Below, piece by piece: positions 35,163-43,084 of a stretch of DNA of 64,000 bases. The notes beneath the pieces are model-generated. The model had not been told where the DNA came from. It saw nothing but the letters and a program-made list of their open reading frames with translations, and searched no databases. Numbering within the stretch: position 1 is the first letter of the stretch; every line of letters begins with the position of its first letter. A program made the translations under genes and the position numbers. This DNA comes from Chelatococcus sp. YT9 (GTDB lineage Bacteria; Pseudomonadota; Alphaproteobacteria; Rhizobiales; Beijerinckiaceae): the NCBI RefSeq assembly GCF_018398315.1, contig NZ_JAHBRW010000002.1:108637-172636 (forward strand), written 5' to 3'.

Positions 35163-35547
35163 GGTCGGAACCCATCCATTCACCGCCACACGATAGCCGC
35201 GCCATCCGTAGCGGTCACCTGCGGCTTAGCCTTTGGACATTTTCAACGCACTCGAACCCGCGAGAATAGCAGGCAAAGGGCCTGGAAACTATTTGATCGC
35301 AATACCTTCAGCCGAAAAGGCACACACGCAGGCTTGCCGAGCTATGGCTTGGAATTTTATTATTTTTCAATTCATCTTGCTAATATTCAAAAATCTCCTA
35401 GGATCGATGCCGCAATATGAAGGCGCGAAAGGGCGCTGCCAAGACAGAGGGTTGCGCGCAGAGCGCAAGGAACGAAATAGGCGGCCCGGCAAGGGCTGAA
35501 GGTAGCTGGATGCTCCCTGCGCCATCATTCGGGACCGAACACGACTC
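35163..35547. other. intergenic region before the molybdenum hydroxylase operon
   Basis: This 385-base gap separates the divergent MOSC gene and the hydroxylase operon. An AT-rich island at 35350-35395 stands out against the surrounding GC-rich DNA and contains a TAATATTCAAA motif (35381-35391) that recurs before the cupin operon downstream. Within it TTTTTCAAT (35363-35371) and ATTCAAAAA (35384-35392) form an imperfect inverted repeat. This is the likely control region of the hydroxylase operon. I see no supported gene in it. Confidence 0.5.
35381..35391. promoter_or_regulatory. TAATATTCAAA motif, candidate XRE-cupin operator (site A)
   Basis: The 11-mer TAATATTCAAA is found in an AT-rich island 157 bases before the hydroxylase operon and again at 42251-42261 between the XRE-cupin regulator and its divergent cupin gene. 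A common regulator for both operons would explain this. Confidence 0.5.
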
Positions 35548-36402
35548 ATGAAGCCTGCGTCATTCGACTACATCAGACCGGGATCGCGCGCCGAAATCGT
35601 CGCCGCCCTTGCCGAGCACGGCGATGACGGGAAGATCCTGGCAGGCGGCCAGAGCCTGGTCGCCGCGATGAACTTCCGTCTGGCACGGCCCGAGGTGCTC
35701 ATCGACATCAATGGGACAAAAGAACTCGACTATCTCACGCCGTCGGGCGACACCCTCGCCATCGGCGCGCTGACACGCCACGCCGCCTTCCACAAGCCGA
35801 CCGTGCCCGGCCCGCTCGGTGAGCTCTTGACCAAGGTCGTCCGGCATATCGCGCATTATCCCATTCGCCAGCGCGGCACGTTCACCGGCAGCCTCGCCCA
35901 TGCCGATCCGGCGTCCGAATGGTGCCTGGTGGCGACGACGCTCGATGCCGAAATGCTCATCGAGAATGCGGGCGGCGAACGGCGCTGCCGCGCCGGCGAC
36001 TTCTTCAAGGGCACCTTCACCACCGCCGTCGGTCCGCAGGATCTTCTGGCCGAGGCGCGGCTGCCGCTGCTGGGCGACGGCTGGCGCAGCGGCTTCTATG
36101 AATTTGCGCGGCGGGCCGGCGATTTCGCGTTGGCAATGTCGCTCGTCGCGCTGAAGCTGGAGAATGGGCGCATCGCTGCGGCGCGCCTAGGCGTCGGCGG
36201 TGTCGCGGACCGGGCGATCCGCCTGCATGCCCTCGAGAACGAACTCGTCGGCAGAGAACCCTCGCGCCCACTGTTCGAGGACGTGGCGGCCGCCGCCCGG
36301 GCGGCGATCAAGCCGAGCGAGGATATCCACGCCTCCGCGGACTATCGCAGCGATCTCATCAGAACCGTCGTCCTCAGGGCCTTGACGGAGGCTGCGGCAT
36401 GA
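35548..36402 (+). CDS. molybdenum hydroxylase, FAD-binding medium subunit
   Basis: This is the FAD subunit of a xanthine dehydrogenase-family (CoxM-like) hydroxylase, 284 residues. The two FAD-binding motifs are AGGQSLVAAMNFRLARP near residue 32 and QRGTFTGSLAHADPASEW near residue 110. A CO dehydrogenase C-terminal domain follows, with the pattern YEFARRAGDFALAMSLVALKL. It receives electrons from the iron-sulfur subunit. Its stop overlaps the start of the large subunit (ATGA). The operon order is medium, large, small, large. Confidence 0.92.
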   Translation: MKPASFDYIRPGSRAEIVAALAEHGDDGKILAGGQSLVAAMNFRLARPEVLIDINGTKELDYLTPSGDTLAIGALTRHAAFHKPTVPGPLGELLTKVVRHIAHYPIRQRGTFTGSLAHADPASEWCLVATTLDAEMLIENAGGERRCRAGDFFKGTFTTAVGPQDLLAEARLPLLGDGWRSGFYEFARRAGDFALAMSLVALKLENGRIAAARLGVGGVADRAIRLHALENELVGREPSRPLFEDVAAAARAAIKPSEDIHASADYRSDLIRTVVLRALTEAAA

Positions 36403-38714
36403 GCTGGATCGGCCGATCCCTGCCGCGTCTCGAAGATCCCTCGCTCCTGATGGGGCGTGGACGCTATGTCGCGGATCTGGCGCGCGGGGCCGCCTCCGTG
36501 AAATTCGTGCGCAGCCCGGTTGCCGCCGGGCGCATCCTCAGCATCGACGTGCCGGACGGGGAGCTCGTTTTCACGGCAGCGGACCTTGCCGGGGTAAAGC
36601 CGATTTGCCCCATCCTGCACCGGCCGGACTATATCGCGGTCGAACAGCCCATCCTAGCCAGGGACAGGGTGATGTTCTGCGGCCAGGCGCTTGCCGTCGT
36701 GGTCGCGGAAGACCAAAGCCTGGCGGAAGATCTCGCCGAGCAGGTCTTTGCCGACATCGACGCCGAAGATGCCATCGTCGATATGGACACGGCGCTCGCG
36801 GAGGGCGCGACCGCTGTCCACGCCCACGCGCCCGGCAATGTCCTCGTCGAGGGTGTGCTGCGCAGCCCCGGCCTCGATGCCGCCTTCACCGATGCCGCCG
36901 AGATCGTGTCCCTCGACTTGCGGTCAGGCCGGCAATCGGCGATGCCGCTCGAAGGGCGCGGCGGCGTGGCGCAATACGATCGTATATCCGGGCGCGTGAC
37001 CCTCTACGCCTCGGTGCAGATGCCGCATATGCTGCGCACGGGCCTCGCCGACGTGCTGCAGATGCCGGAAGCCGATCTGAGGGTCGTGGCGCCGGATGTC
37101 GGCGGTGGCTTCGGCCAGAAGATGTCGCTGTTCCCCGAATATGTGGTGCTCGTCTGGCTGGCGCGGAAGCTCGAACGCGACGTCGCCTGGATCGAGGACC
37201 GCCGGGAAAACTTCCTGGCCTCGTCCCACAGCCGCGACCAGTCCTTCCGCGTCCGCGGCGCCTTCGCCAAGGATGGCACCTTGCTCGGGATCGACGCCGA
37301 CCTGAAAAGCAACGTCGGCGCCTTCTCCTGCTATCCCGTGACCTGCGGCGTGGAACCACTGATGGCGCTGGCCGAGTTGCCGGGGCCCTACAAGGTCGCG
37401 GAATATGGCGTCCGCTCACGCGGCGTGACCACCAATACCGGCATGATGGCGCCCTATCGCGGCGTCTCGAGGCCGATGCTGACGCTCACCATGGAGCGAA
37501 TGATGGACGTCGCGGCCAAACGGCTCGGCATCGATCCCATCGAGATCCGCCGCCGCAACCTCATCGACACTTTCCCGCACCGCTCGCCGACCGGCCTCGT
37601 CTACGATGAGGGCAGCTACAAGGAAGCCATGGACCGCGCCGTCGAGGCCATCGATCTCACCGGCTTCCGTGCCCGTCAGCGGGAGGCGCGCGCCGCGGGA
37701 CGATATCTCGGCATCGGCTTTTCCGTGTTCAGCGAGCGCACCGGTTATGGCACGCCCGCCTATGCCGCGCGCGGCATGAACATCGTCCCCGGCTATGAAA
37801 TCGTCTCCTGCGCAATGGATCCCTCCGGCTTCGTCGAGGCACGGATCGGCTCCTCGCCGCACGGGCAGGGGTTGAAGACGGCGCTTGCGCAGCTCATCGC
37901 CGACGAGCTCGGCGTGGAACCCGGCAAGGTCAAGGTCATCTCCGGCGATACCGACGCGACCCCCTATGGCTGGGGCACCTTCGCCAGCCGCTCGATGGTG
38001 ATCGCCGGCGGAGCCTGCAAGCTCGCCGCCGGCAAGGTGGCGACACGGCTGCGCTCCGTCGCCGCGGTGATGATGCAGGCTGACGAGGATCAGGTCGTGC
38101 TGGAGGACGGGCTGGCGCGTGTCACGGGCACCAACCAGTCCCTGCCCATCCCCGAGGTAGCACGGGCCTCCTATCACCAGAGCCATCGCTTCGGCCAAGC
38201 TGGCCCCGGCCTCATCGAGAATGCCACCTACGATCCCGGCGGCACGTTCTCCAACGCCTGCCACGCCTGCATCGTCGAGGTCGATATCGAGACGGGCGGC
38301 GTGAAGATCGAGCGCTTCGTCGTCGCCGAGGATGCCGGCGTCCTGATCAATCCGATGATCGTCGACGGGCAGATCCATGGGGGCGTCGCCCAAGGCATCG
38401 CCAACGCGTTGTTCGAGGAGCTGGTCTACGATGAGACCGGCAATCTCCTCACCGTCTCGCTCGCCGATTACCTGCCGCCGACCATCGCCGAGGTGCCGAA
38501 GATCGAGATCGAGCATCTCGTGACGCTCTCTGACGCGACGATCACCAAGGCCAAGGGCGTCGGCGAAGGCGGCGCGATCGGCGCGCCTGCCGCGATCATC
38601 AACGCCACGGTCGATGCGCTGTCGCCCTTTGGGGTCGAGATCTTCCAGATCCCCGCCACTCCGCAACATATCCGCAAGCTGATCCGCGAGGCCGAACGGA
38701 ACGCCCATGGCTAA
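36399..38714 (+). CDS. molybdenum hydroxylase, molybdopterin-binding large subunit (copy 1)
   Basis: This is a xanthine dehydrogenase-family catalytic subunit of 771 residues that should carry the molybdenum cofactor and hydroxylate a carbon next to a heteroatom. It begins with the family start IGRSLPRLEDPSLLMGRGRY, contains VGGGFGQKMSLFPEY and the active-site loop APYRGVSRP, and has the catalytic glutamate in GVGEGGAIGAPAAI near the C-terminus. The loop is not the AYxCSFR of true CO dehydrogenase, so carbon monoxide is unlikely. A second large subunit of a different sequence follows the small subunit, and both may share the same FAD and iron-sulfur partners. Confidence 0.92.
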   Translation: MSWIGRSLPRLEDPSLLMGRGRYVADLARGAASVKFVRSPVAAGRILSIDVPDGELVFTAADLAGVKPICPILHRPDYIAVEQPILARDRVMFCGQALAVVVAEDQSLAEDLAEQVFADIDAEDAIVDMDTALAEGATAVHAHAPGNVLVEGVLRSPGLDAAFTDAAEIVSLDLRSGRQSAMPLEGRGGVAQYDRISGRVTLYASVQMPHMLRTGLADVLQMPEADLRVVAPDVGGGFGQKMSLFPEYVVLVWLARKLERDVAWIEDRRENFLASSHSRDQSFRVRGAFAKDGTLLGIDADLKSNVGAFSCYPVTCGVEPLMALAELPGPYKVAEYGVRSRGVTTNTGMMAPYRGVSRPMLTLTMERMMDVAAKRLGIDPIEIRRRNLIDTFPHRSPTGLVYDEGSYKEAMDRAVEAIDLTGFRARQREARAAGRYLGIGFSVFSERTGYGTPAYAARGMNIVPGYEIVSCAMDPSGFVEARIGSSPHGQGLKTALAQLIADELGVEPGKVKVISGDTDATPYGWGTFASRSMVIAGGACKLAAGKVATRLRSVAAVMMQADEDQVVLEDGLARVTGTNQSLPIPEVARASYHQSHRFGQAGPGLIENATYDPGGTFSNACHACIVEVDIETGGVKIERFVVAEDAGVLINPMIVDGQIHGGVAQGIANALFEELVYDETGNLLTVSLADYLPPTIAEVPKIEIEHLVTLSDATITKAKGVGEGGAIGAPAAIINATVDALSPFGVEIFQIPATPQHIRKLIREAERNAHG

Positions 38715-39204
38715 CAAGCATGACATCACGCTCACGGTGAACGGCAAGGACTACAGCCTTACCGTCGAGCCGCGGCGCACGCTCGCCGATGCGTTGCGCG
38801 ACGATTGCGGGCTCACGGGGACGCATCTTGGCTGCGAGCACGGGGTCTGCGGCGCCTGCACGGTTCTGGTCGATGACAAGCCCGTGCGCTCCTGCCTGAT
38901 GTTCGCGGTGCAGGCGGAAGGCCGTGCTGTGCGGACCGTCGAAGGCCTCGCGAAGGGCGATGTGCTACATCCGCTGCAAAAGGCGTTCTGGGAGAACCAC
39001 GGGCTGCAATGCGGCTTCTGCACGCCGGGCTTCCTGATGCTGGCCGCGGGCGCGCTGGAGGCGGATCCCGATCTCAGCGAGGAGGAGATCCGCGATATCC
39101 TGTCGTCGAACCTCTGCCGCTGCACCGGCTATCAGAACATCATCAAGTCGGTCTGTCTTGCTGCAAACGAGATGCGTGCATGTCCGCCATCGGCCGATCG
39201 CTGA
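38707..39204 (+). CDS. molybdenum hydroxylase, 2Fe-2S small subunit
   Basis: This is the small subunit, 165 residues, with two [2Fe-2S] clusters. The plant-type ferredoxin cysteines are in GCEHGVCGACTVLV and the following SC, and the second cluster in CGFCTPGF and LCRCTGYQNI. It has no Tat signal, so the enzyme is cytoplasmic. Its start overlaps the end of the first large subunit by eight bases, and its last 25 bases overlap the start of the second large subunit, implying translational coupling with both. Confidence 0.93.
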   Translation: MANKHDITLTVNGKDYSLTVEPRRTLADALRDDCGLTGTHLGCEHGVCGACTVLVDDKPVRSCLMFAVQAEGRAVRTVEGLAKGDVLHPLQKAFWENHGLQCGFCTPGFLMLAAGALEADPDLSEEEIRDILSSNLCRCTGYQNIIKSVCLAANEMRACPPSADR

Positions 39205-41444
39205 AGCGGCTGGAGGATCGCCCGCTCCTCACCGGGGAAGGGCGTTTCGCCGCCGACAACCGCGCCGACGGTCAGGTGCATATGCGCATCGTGCGCTCGC
39301 CGATCGCCTTCGGCCGTATCCTTGCTATCGAGACGGAGGACGCGAAGTCGCTGCCGGGCGTCATCGCCGTCTGGACCGCAGCGGACATTGCCGATCTCCC
39401 GCCGATCGACTTCCGCATGACCCGGATCGCCGGGCTCGAACCCTATCGGCAGCATGTCCTGGCGCGCGACTACGTGCGTTATGTCGGCGATCCCGTCGTC
39501 GCGGTCTTCGCCGAGGATCCCTATACGGCCGAGGACGCGGCCGAGCTCGTCTTCTGCGATATCGAGGAGGAAACGCCCTGCCTCGATGCAACCGCCGACC
39601 CGGTCGGCTTCATGCCCGAGCGTGATCCCGCGCTCCTCAGCGAGCCCGCGGTCATCACCAAATCCTACGGCGACATGGAGGCGGCCTTCGCGGGCGCCGC
39701 CGCCGTCATCGAGATGGAGCTGAAGGTCGGGCGCCATACGGGCGTGCCGCTGGAGGCGCGCGGCGCGCTCGCCGTGCACGACCCGGAGACGGGCGTGCTC
39801 ACCATGTATGGCGCGGCCAAGGTGCCGCACTATAACCGCGACAGCATCGCCCGCATGCTGGGCCTGAAGCCGGAGCAGGTGCGGCTCAGCGAGGGCCATG
39901 TCGGCGGCGGCTTCGGCATTCGCGGCGAGCTCTATCCGGAAGACGTGCTGGTCTGCGCCGCCGCCCACCGGCTCGGCGTCCCCGTCAAATGGGTGGAGGA
40001 CCGGCGCGAGCATCTGATGGCGGCGAACCATTCGCGCGACCAGGTGCACCGCCTCAAGGCAGCCGTCGATGCGAACGGCTTCGTACGCGGGCTCGTGGAC
40101 ACCTTCTACACCGACCAGGGGGGCTATGTCCGCACCCACGGCGGCACGGTGTCGGACCTCGCCGCGGCTCTCCTGCCCGGCCCCTATCTTATTCCGGCCT
40201 ATCATGTGGAAGGCCATATCCGGCTGACCAACAAGACGCCCTCCGGCACCTATCGCGCACCCGGCCGCTACGAGACGACCTTCGTTCGGGAGCGGTTGAT
40301 GGACGCGATCGCCGCCAGGCTCGGGCTCGACCCGATGGAGGTACGCCGGGTCAACCTCATCCCCGAGGATCGGATGCCGTTCGACCGCGGCATCGAGGCG
40401 CTCGGCACGCATGTGCTCTATGATTCGGGCAAGTATCACGATCTGCTTGATCGCACCCTTGCCCGCATCGGCTACCCCGACCTCAAGGCGGATTTCGCCC
40501 GCAGGCGCGCGACCGGCGAGGCGGTCGGCCTCGGCATTGCCTTCTTCGTCGAGAAGAGCGGCCTCGGCCCCCATGACCTCGTGACGATGTCGGTCCAGTC
40601 CGATGATACGATCGAGATCATCACCGGCGCAGCCTCCGTGGGCCAGGGCATCGAAACCGTGATGGCCCAGATCTGCTCTGACGTGCTCGGCGTGCCCATC
40701 GAGCGGATCCGGGTGATCCACGGCCAGACCGATCGCATCTCGATCGGCTTCGGCGCCTTCGCCTCCCGCGTCACGGTGATGACGGGCTCGGCCGTGAAGA
40801 TGGCCTCCGAAGCCCTCAAGGAAAAGGCGATCGCGCTCGCCGCGCCCCTGCTGCAGGCCGACATCGGCGCGCTCACGCTCGAGATGGGACGCGTGGTGTC
40901 GCGCGATTCGGGCGCGACGATCGGCCTTGCCGAAATCGCCGCGCAATCCGGCGAAGACCTCGACGCCGAGGGCCTCTTCCGCGCCGATCACATGAACTAC
41001 CCCTACGGCATCCATGTCGCGCAGGTGCGGGTGGATGAAGCGCTCTGCGGCATCCATGTGGAGCGTTATCTCGTTGCCTATGACGTCGGACGCGCGATCA
41101 ACCCCATGCTCATCGAGGGGCAGATCGTCGGCGCCGCAGCGCAGGGCATCGGCGGCGCGCTTCTGGAGGAGTTCGTCTATAGCGAGGAAGGCCAGCCGCT
41201 CGCCACCAGCTTTGCCGATTATCTCATGCCGACCTGCCATGAGATGCCGCCGGTGGAGGTGCTGCTGCGCGAGGATGCGCCGAGCCCCCAGAACCCGCTC
41301 GGCGTCAAGGGCGCCGGCGAAGGCGGGATTACCGCGGTCGGCGCAGCCATCGCGGCCGCCGTCGATGACGCGCTTGGCCGACCGGGACTGATCACCAGCC
41401 TGCCGATCGCACCAAGCCGGCTCCATACCCTGCTGCGACGCTGA
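39180..41444 (+). CDS. molybdenum hydroxylase, molybdopterin-binding large subunit (copy 2)
   Basis: This is a second catalytic subunit of the same family, 754 residues. It begins IGRSLKRLEDRPLLTGEGRF and includes VGGGFGIRGELYPED, the loop GTYRAPGRYE and the catalytic glutamate in KGAGEGGITAVGAAI. The sequence is clearly different from copy 1 over its length, so this is an old duplication or recruitment rather than a recent tandem repeat. I chose the ATG that overlaps the small-subunit gene; the frame is open 171 bases further upstream within it. It may use a different substrate or position, with shared electron-transfer subunits, and it ends the operon. Confidence 0.9.
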   Translation: MSAIGRSLKRLEDRPLLTGEGRFAADNRADGQVHMRIVRSPIAFGRILAIETEDAKSLPGVIAVWTAADIADLPPIDFRMTRIAGLEPYRQHVLARDYVRYVGDPVVAVFAEDPYTAEDAAELVFCDIEEETPCLDATADPVGFMPERDPALLSEPAVITKSYGDMEAAFAGAAAVIEMELKVGRHTGVPLEARGALAVHDPETGVLTMYGAAKVPHYNRDSIARMLGLKPEQVRLSEGHVGGGFGIRGELYPEDVLVCAAAHRLGVPVKWVEDRREHLMAANHSRDQVHRLKAAVDANGFVRGLVDTFYTDQGGYVRTHGGTVSDLAAALLPGPYLIPAYHVEGHIRLTNKTPSGTYRAPGRYETTFVRERLMDAIAARLGLDPMEVRRVNLIPEDRMPFDRGIEALGTHVLYDSGKYHDLLDRTLARIGYPDLKADFARRRATGEAVGLGIAFFVEKSGLGPHDLVTMSVQSDDTIEIITGAASVGQGIETVMAQICSDVLGVPIERIRVIHGQTDRISIGFGAFASRVTVMTGSAVKMASEALKEKAIALAAPLLQADIGALTLEMGRVVSRDSGATIGLAEIAAQSGEDLDAEGLFRADHMNYPYGIHVAQVRVDEALCGIHVERYLVAYDVGRAINPMLIEGQIVGAAAQGIGGALLEEFVYSEEGQPLATSFADYLMPTCHEMPPVEVLLREDAPSPQNPLGVKGAGEGGITAVGAAIAAAVDDALGRPGLITSLPIAPSRLHTLLRR

Positions 41445-41469
41445 AGCGGCAGTATTCCGGAGCCCGGGC

Positions 41470-41484
41470 AACGGCTTCGCCGTT
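41470..41484. terminator. hairpin between convergent genes
   Basis: AACGGC-TTC-GCCGTT is a perfect short stem with a stable UUC-type loop, followed by TCTGG. It lies in the 101-base gap after the second large subunit and before the convergent XRE-cupin gene, and outer bases ATTCC and GGAAT extend the pairing. It could stop transcription from both sides. Confidence 0.6.
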
Positions 41485-41545
41485 TCTGGAATCAGACCGA
41501 GTTTCTCGCTCCAATCCCGTGGGGACTACTGGATATCGATTGACC

Positions 41546-42145
41546 TTAATCGCGCTGCAAATTGATCCAGAGGGTGCGAACTTGTTCCTTGCCGTGGTTC
41601 CAGATGCGATGGGGACGGCGCGAACTGTAGGAAATAAGGTCGCCGCGCTCAACCACATGCAAGGTTCCATCGACCTCGACGGTGAGCTTCCCTTCGAGAA
41701 CGAAACCATATTCAAAGCCATCGTGAGTGATGGGCTTTTCCGTCGCGCCGGTATGAGGTGCGTATTCATTCAGTGCGATCGAGACGCCGCGTGCGCGGTC
41801 TTCCTTGATCAACCTTCGGATCACATGGGCCGCAGTCTCGATAACTCTTTGATCGGCACTGCTGACCACCAGCTTTTCGTCATCGAGAGCCTGATCAACG
41901 ATAAAGTCCGACATCTGCACGCCCAAGGCGTTAGCGATGACGATCAACGATCCGATCGACGGAGACGCCCGGCCACGCTCGACCAGGCTGAGCATCGAAG
42001 CACTCAAACCGCAGGCATCGGCGAGGGCCTGCAATGTCATGTTGCGCGCGAGTCGCACTTCACGAATGCGAAGTCCGATGGCCGCGAGCGTGCTCGCAGT
42101 CGTCCCGGCGGGATCATCCTGGGGGTTCAGCAAGGGCTCACTCAC
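41546..42145 (-). CDS. XRE-family regulator with C-terminal cupin domain
   Basis: This is a 199-residue transcription factor with a helix-turn-helix of the XRE type (residues about 22-78: IREVRLARNMTLQALADACG, then LSASMLSLVERGRASPSIGS) and a C-terminal cupin sensor domain (FEYGFVLEGKLTVEVDG, DLISYSSRRPHRIWNHG). Regulators of this PuuR/SutR layout control amine, sulfur or nitrogen-compound catabolism. It is convergent with the molybdenum hydroxylase operon and divergent from a cupin-hydrolase operon. The motif TAATATTCAAA occurs before both operons, making this the likely common regulator. This regulon is an inference. Confidence 0.9.
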   Translation of the reverse strand: MSEPLLNPQDDPAGTTASTLAAIGLRIREVRLARNMTLQALADACGLSASMLSLVERGRASPSIGSLIVIANALGVQMSDFIVDQALDDEKLVVSSADQRVIETAAHVIRRLIKEDRARGVSIALNEYAPHTGATEKPITHDGFEYGFVLEGKLTVEVDGTLHVVERGDLISYSSRRPHRIWNHGKEQVRTLWINLQRD

Positions 42146-42221
42146 GATGGCCGTATCCTCGATCTTCTAACGGGCGTTTCACCAAGCGCGCCTCGAAAGA
42201 CGAATAGCGCTTGCACAGCGT

Positions 42222-42686
42222 TTGATTTTGATCATACTAAAATACGTGAATAATATTCAAACGGAAATTGAAGCCGTGGCTTGCCTCCAATCCCATAACA
42301 CAGTCCGCGTCGTGAATAGCGCGATCGACTGTCCCGATCTCCCGATCATCATTGGTTCAGGCCGCGCCAAAGCCGTGATGTGGCCCGGGAACGGTGCGCT
42401 CTATCGCACTTTTCAGGTACTCGAACTTGAGCCGAATGATCAGACCGTTGCACTCGTTCATCCCTCCGACAGCGCCTATTACGTGGCCGCAGGCTCCGGG
42501 ATTATCGCAGATCTGCGTTCCGGCGAGCGAATGCCCCTCGTTGAGGGCGCTATGGTTCATATCGACAAGGGAGACCGCTATCGGTTCGAGGCCACTCAAA
42601 CAGCGGGTCTGAAGCTGATAGGAGGCCCGTGCCCCGCCGATCCGCAACTCTACGCTCATCTCACCCAAGCCGGGGAGGCGGTTTGA
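42222..42686 (+). CDS. cupin-like protein, ligand-poor paralogue
   Basis: This is a small cupin-fold protein of up to 154 residues. The ATG at 42222 would place the candidate operator inside the coding region; in-frame GTG codons at 42246 and 42276 are alternative starts. The sequence parallels the following cupin (AVMWPGNGALYRTFQVLELE versus FVIWPGTGAWHANLNYVRLE), but most metal-binding histidines of cupin motif 1 are missing (LVHPSDSAYYVAAGSG), so it may not bind metal. Its stop overlaps the start of the next cupin (TGATG), suggesting a paired function such as a heterodimer. Confidence 0.75.
   Translation: MILIILKYVNNIQTEIEAVACLQSHNTVRVVNSAIDCPDLPIIIGSGRAKAVMWPGNGALYRTFQVLELEPNDQTVALVHPSDSAYYVAAGSGIIADLRSGERMPLVEGAMVHIDKGDRYRFEATQTAGLKLIGGPCPADPQLYAHLTQAGEAV
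42251..42261. promoter_or_regulatory. TAATATTCAAA motif, candidate XRE-cupin operator (site B)
   Basis: The 11-mer overlaps TGAATA-A-TATTCA (42247-42259), arms that pair perfectly. It lies in or just after the gap between the XRE-cupin gene and the first cupin gene. If the cupin gene starts at the later GTG (42276), the motif is upstream of translation. Confidence 0.55.
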
Positions 42687-43084
42687 TGGCCATCCGGATT
42701 TTTCACCGTGACAATCCTTCTTTACGTCTCCCGCTCATTTCCAAGGACGCCCGGTTTGTGATCTGGCCGGGGACCGGCGCCTGGCATGCGAACCTGAATT
42801 ATGTACGGCTGGAAGCCGGCGAAGCAAACACGCCGCATGTCCACACGCTCTCGGAGGACACGATCTTTATCCTCGAGGGCGAGGGGACCGCTTACGACTA
42901 CACGAATGACATCAAGCTCCCGTTCCACGCGGGTTGCGTCGTCCACGTGCCCGTTGGCGTCAAGCACGCCGTCGCCGCAGATCGCGGTGTCGAGATCGTC
43001 AGCGTCGGCGGCCCGAGCCCGGCGGATGTCCCCCTGCTCAAGGCGGTCGGCGCCCTGCCGGCGGACGCGGAACAGCCGGCATGA
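42686..43084 (+). CDS. cupin-domain protein with intact metal motif
   Basis: This is a 132-residue single-domain cupin. Motif 1 has histidines and the acidic residue in TPHVHTLSEDTIFILEGEG and motif 2 ends in HVPVGVKHAV, so a metal can be bound. Small cupins of this kind act as isomerases, dioxygenases or binding proteins. It is coupled on both sides: its start overlaps the ligand-poor cupin, and its stop overlaps the start of the carbon-nitrogen hydrolase (ATGA). The reaction is unknown. Confidence 0.85.
   Translation: MAIRIFHRDNPSLRLPLISKDARFVIWPGTGAWHANLNYVRLEAGEANTPHVHTLSEDTIFILEGEGTAYDYTNDIKLPFHAGCVVHVPVGVKHAVAADRGVEIVSVGGPSPADVPLLKAVGALPADAEQPA

Noticed and set aside
37416-38747. A 443-codon minus-strand frame opposite the first large subunit
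   Set aside because: Same reason: shadow of a real plus-strand gene with intact motifs.
36399-39204. Carbon monoxide dehydrogenase (form I)
   Set aside because: The large subunit lacks the AYxCSFR active-site loop and the gene order is not the usual coxMSL, so a CO-oxidising function is not supported.
39132-41471. A 779-codon open frame on the minus strand opposite the second large subunit
   Set aside because: It is the mirror frame of a high-GC gene with strong third-position bias. Its translation has no family motif and is rich in Gly, Asp and His in a repetitive way, while the plus strand shows clear molybdenum hydroxylase motifs.
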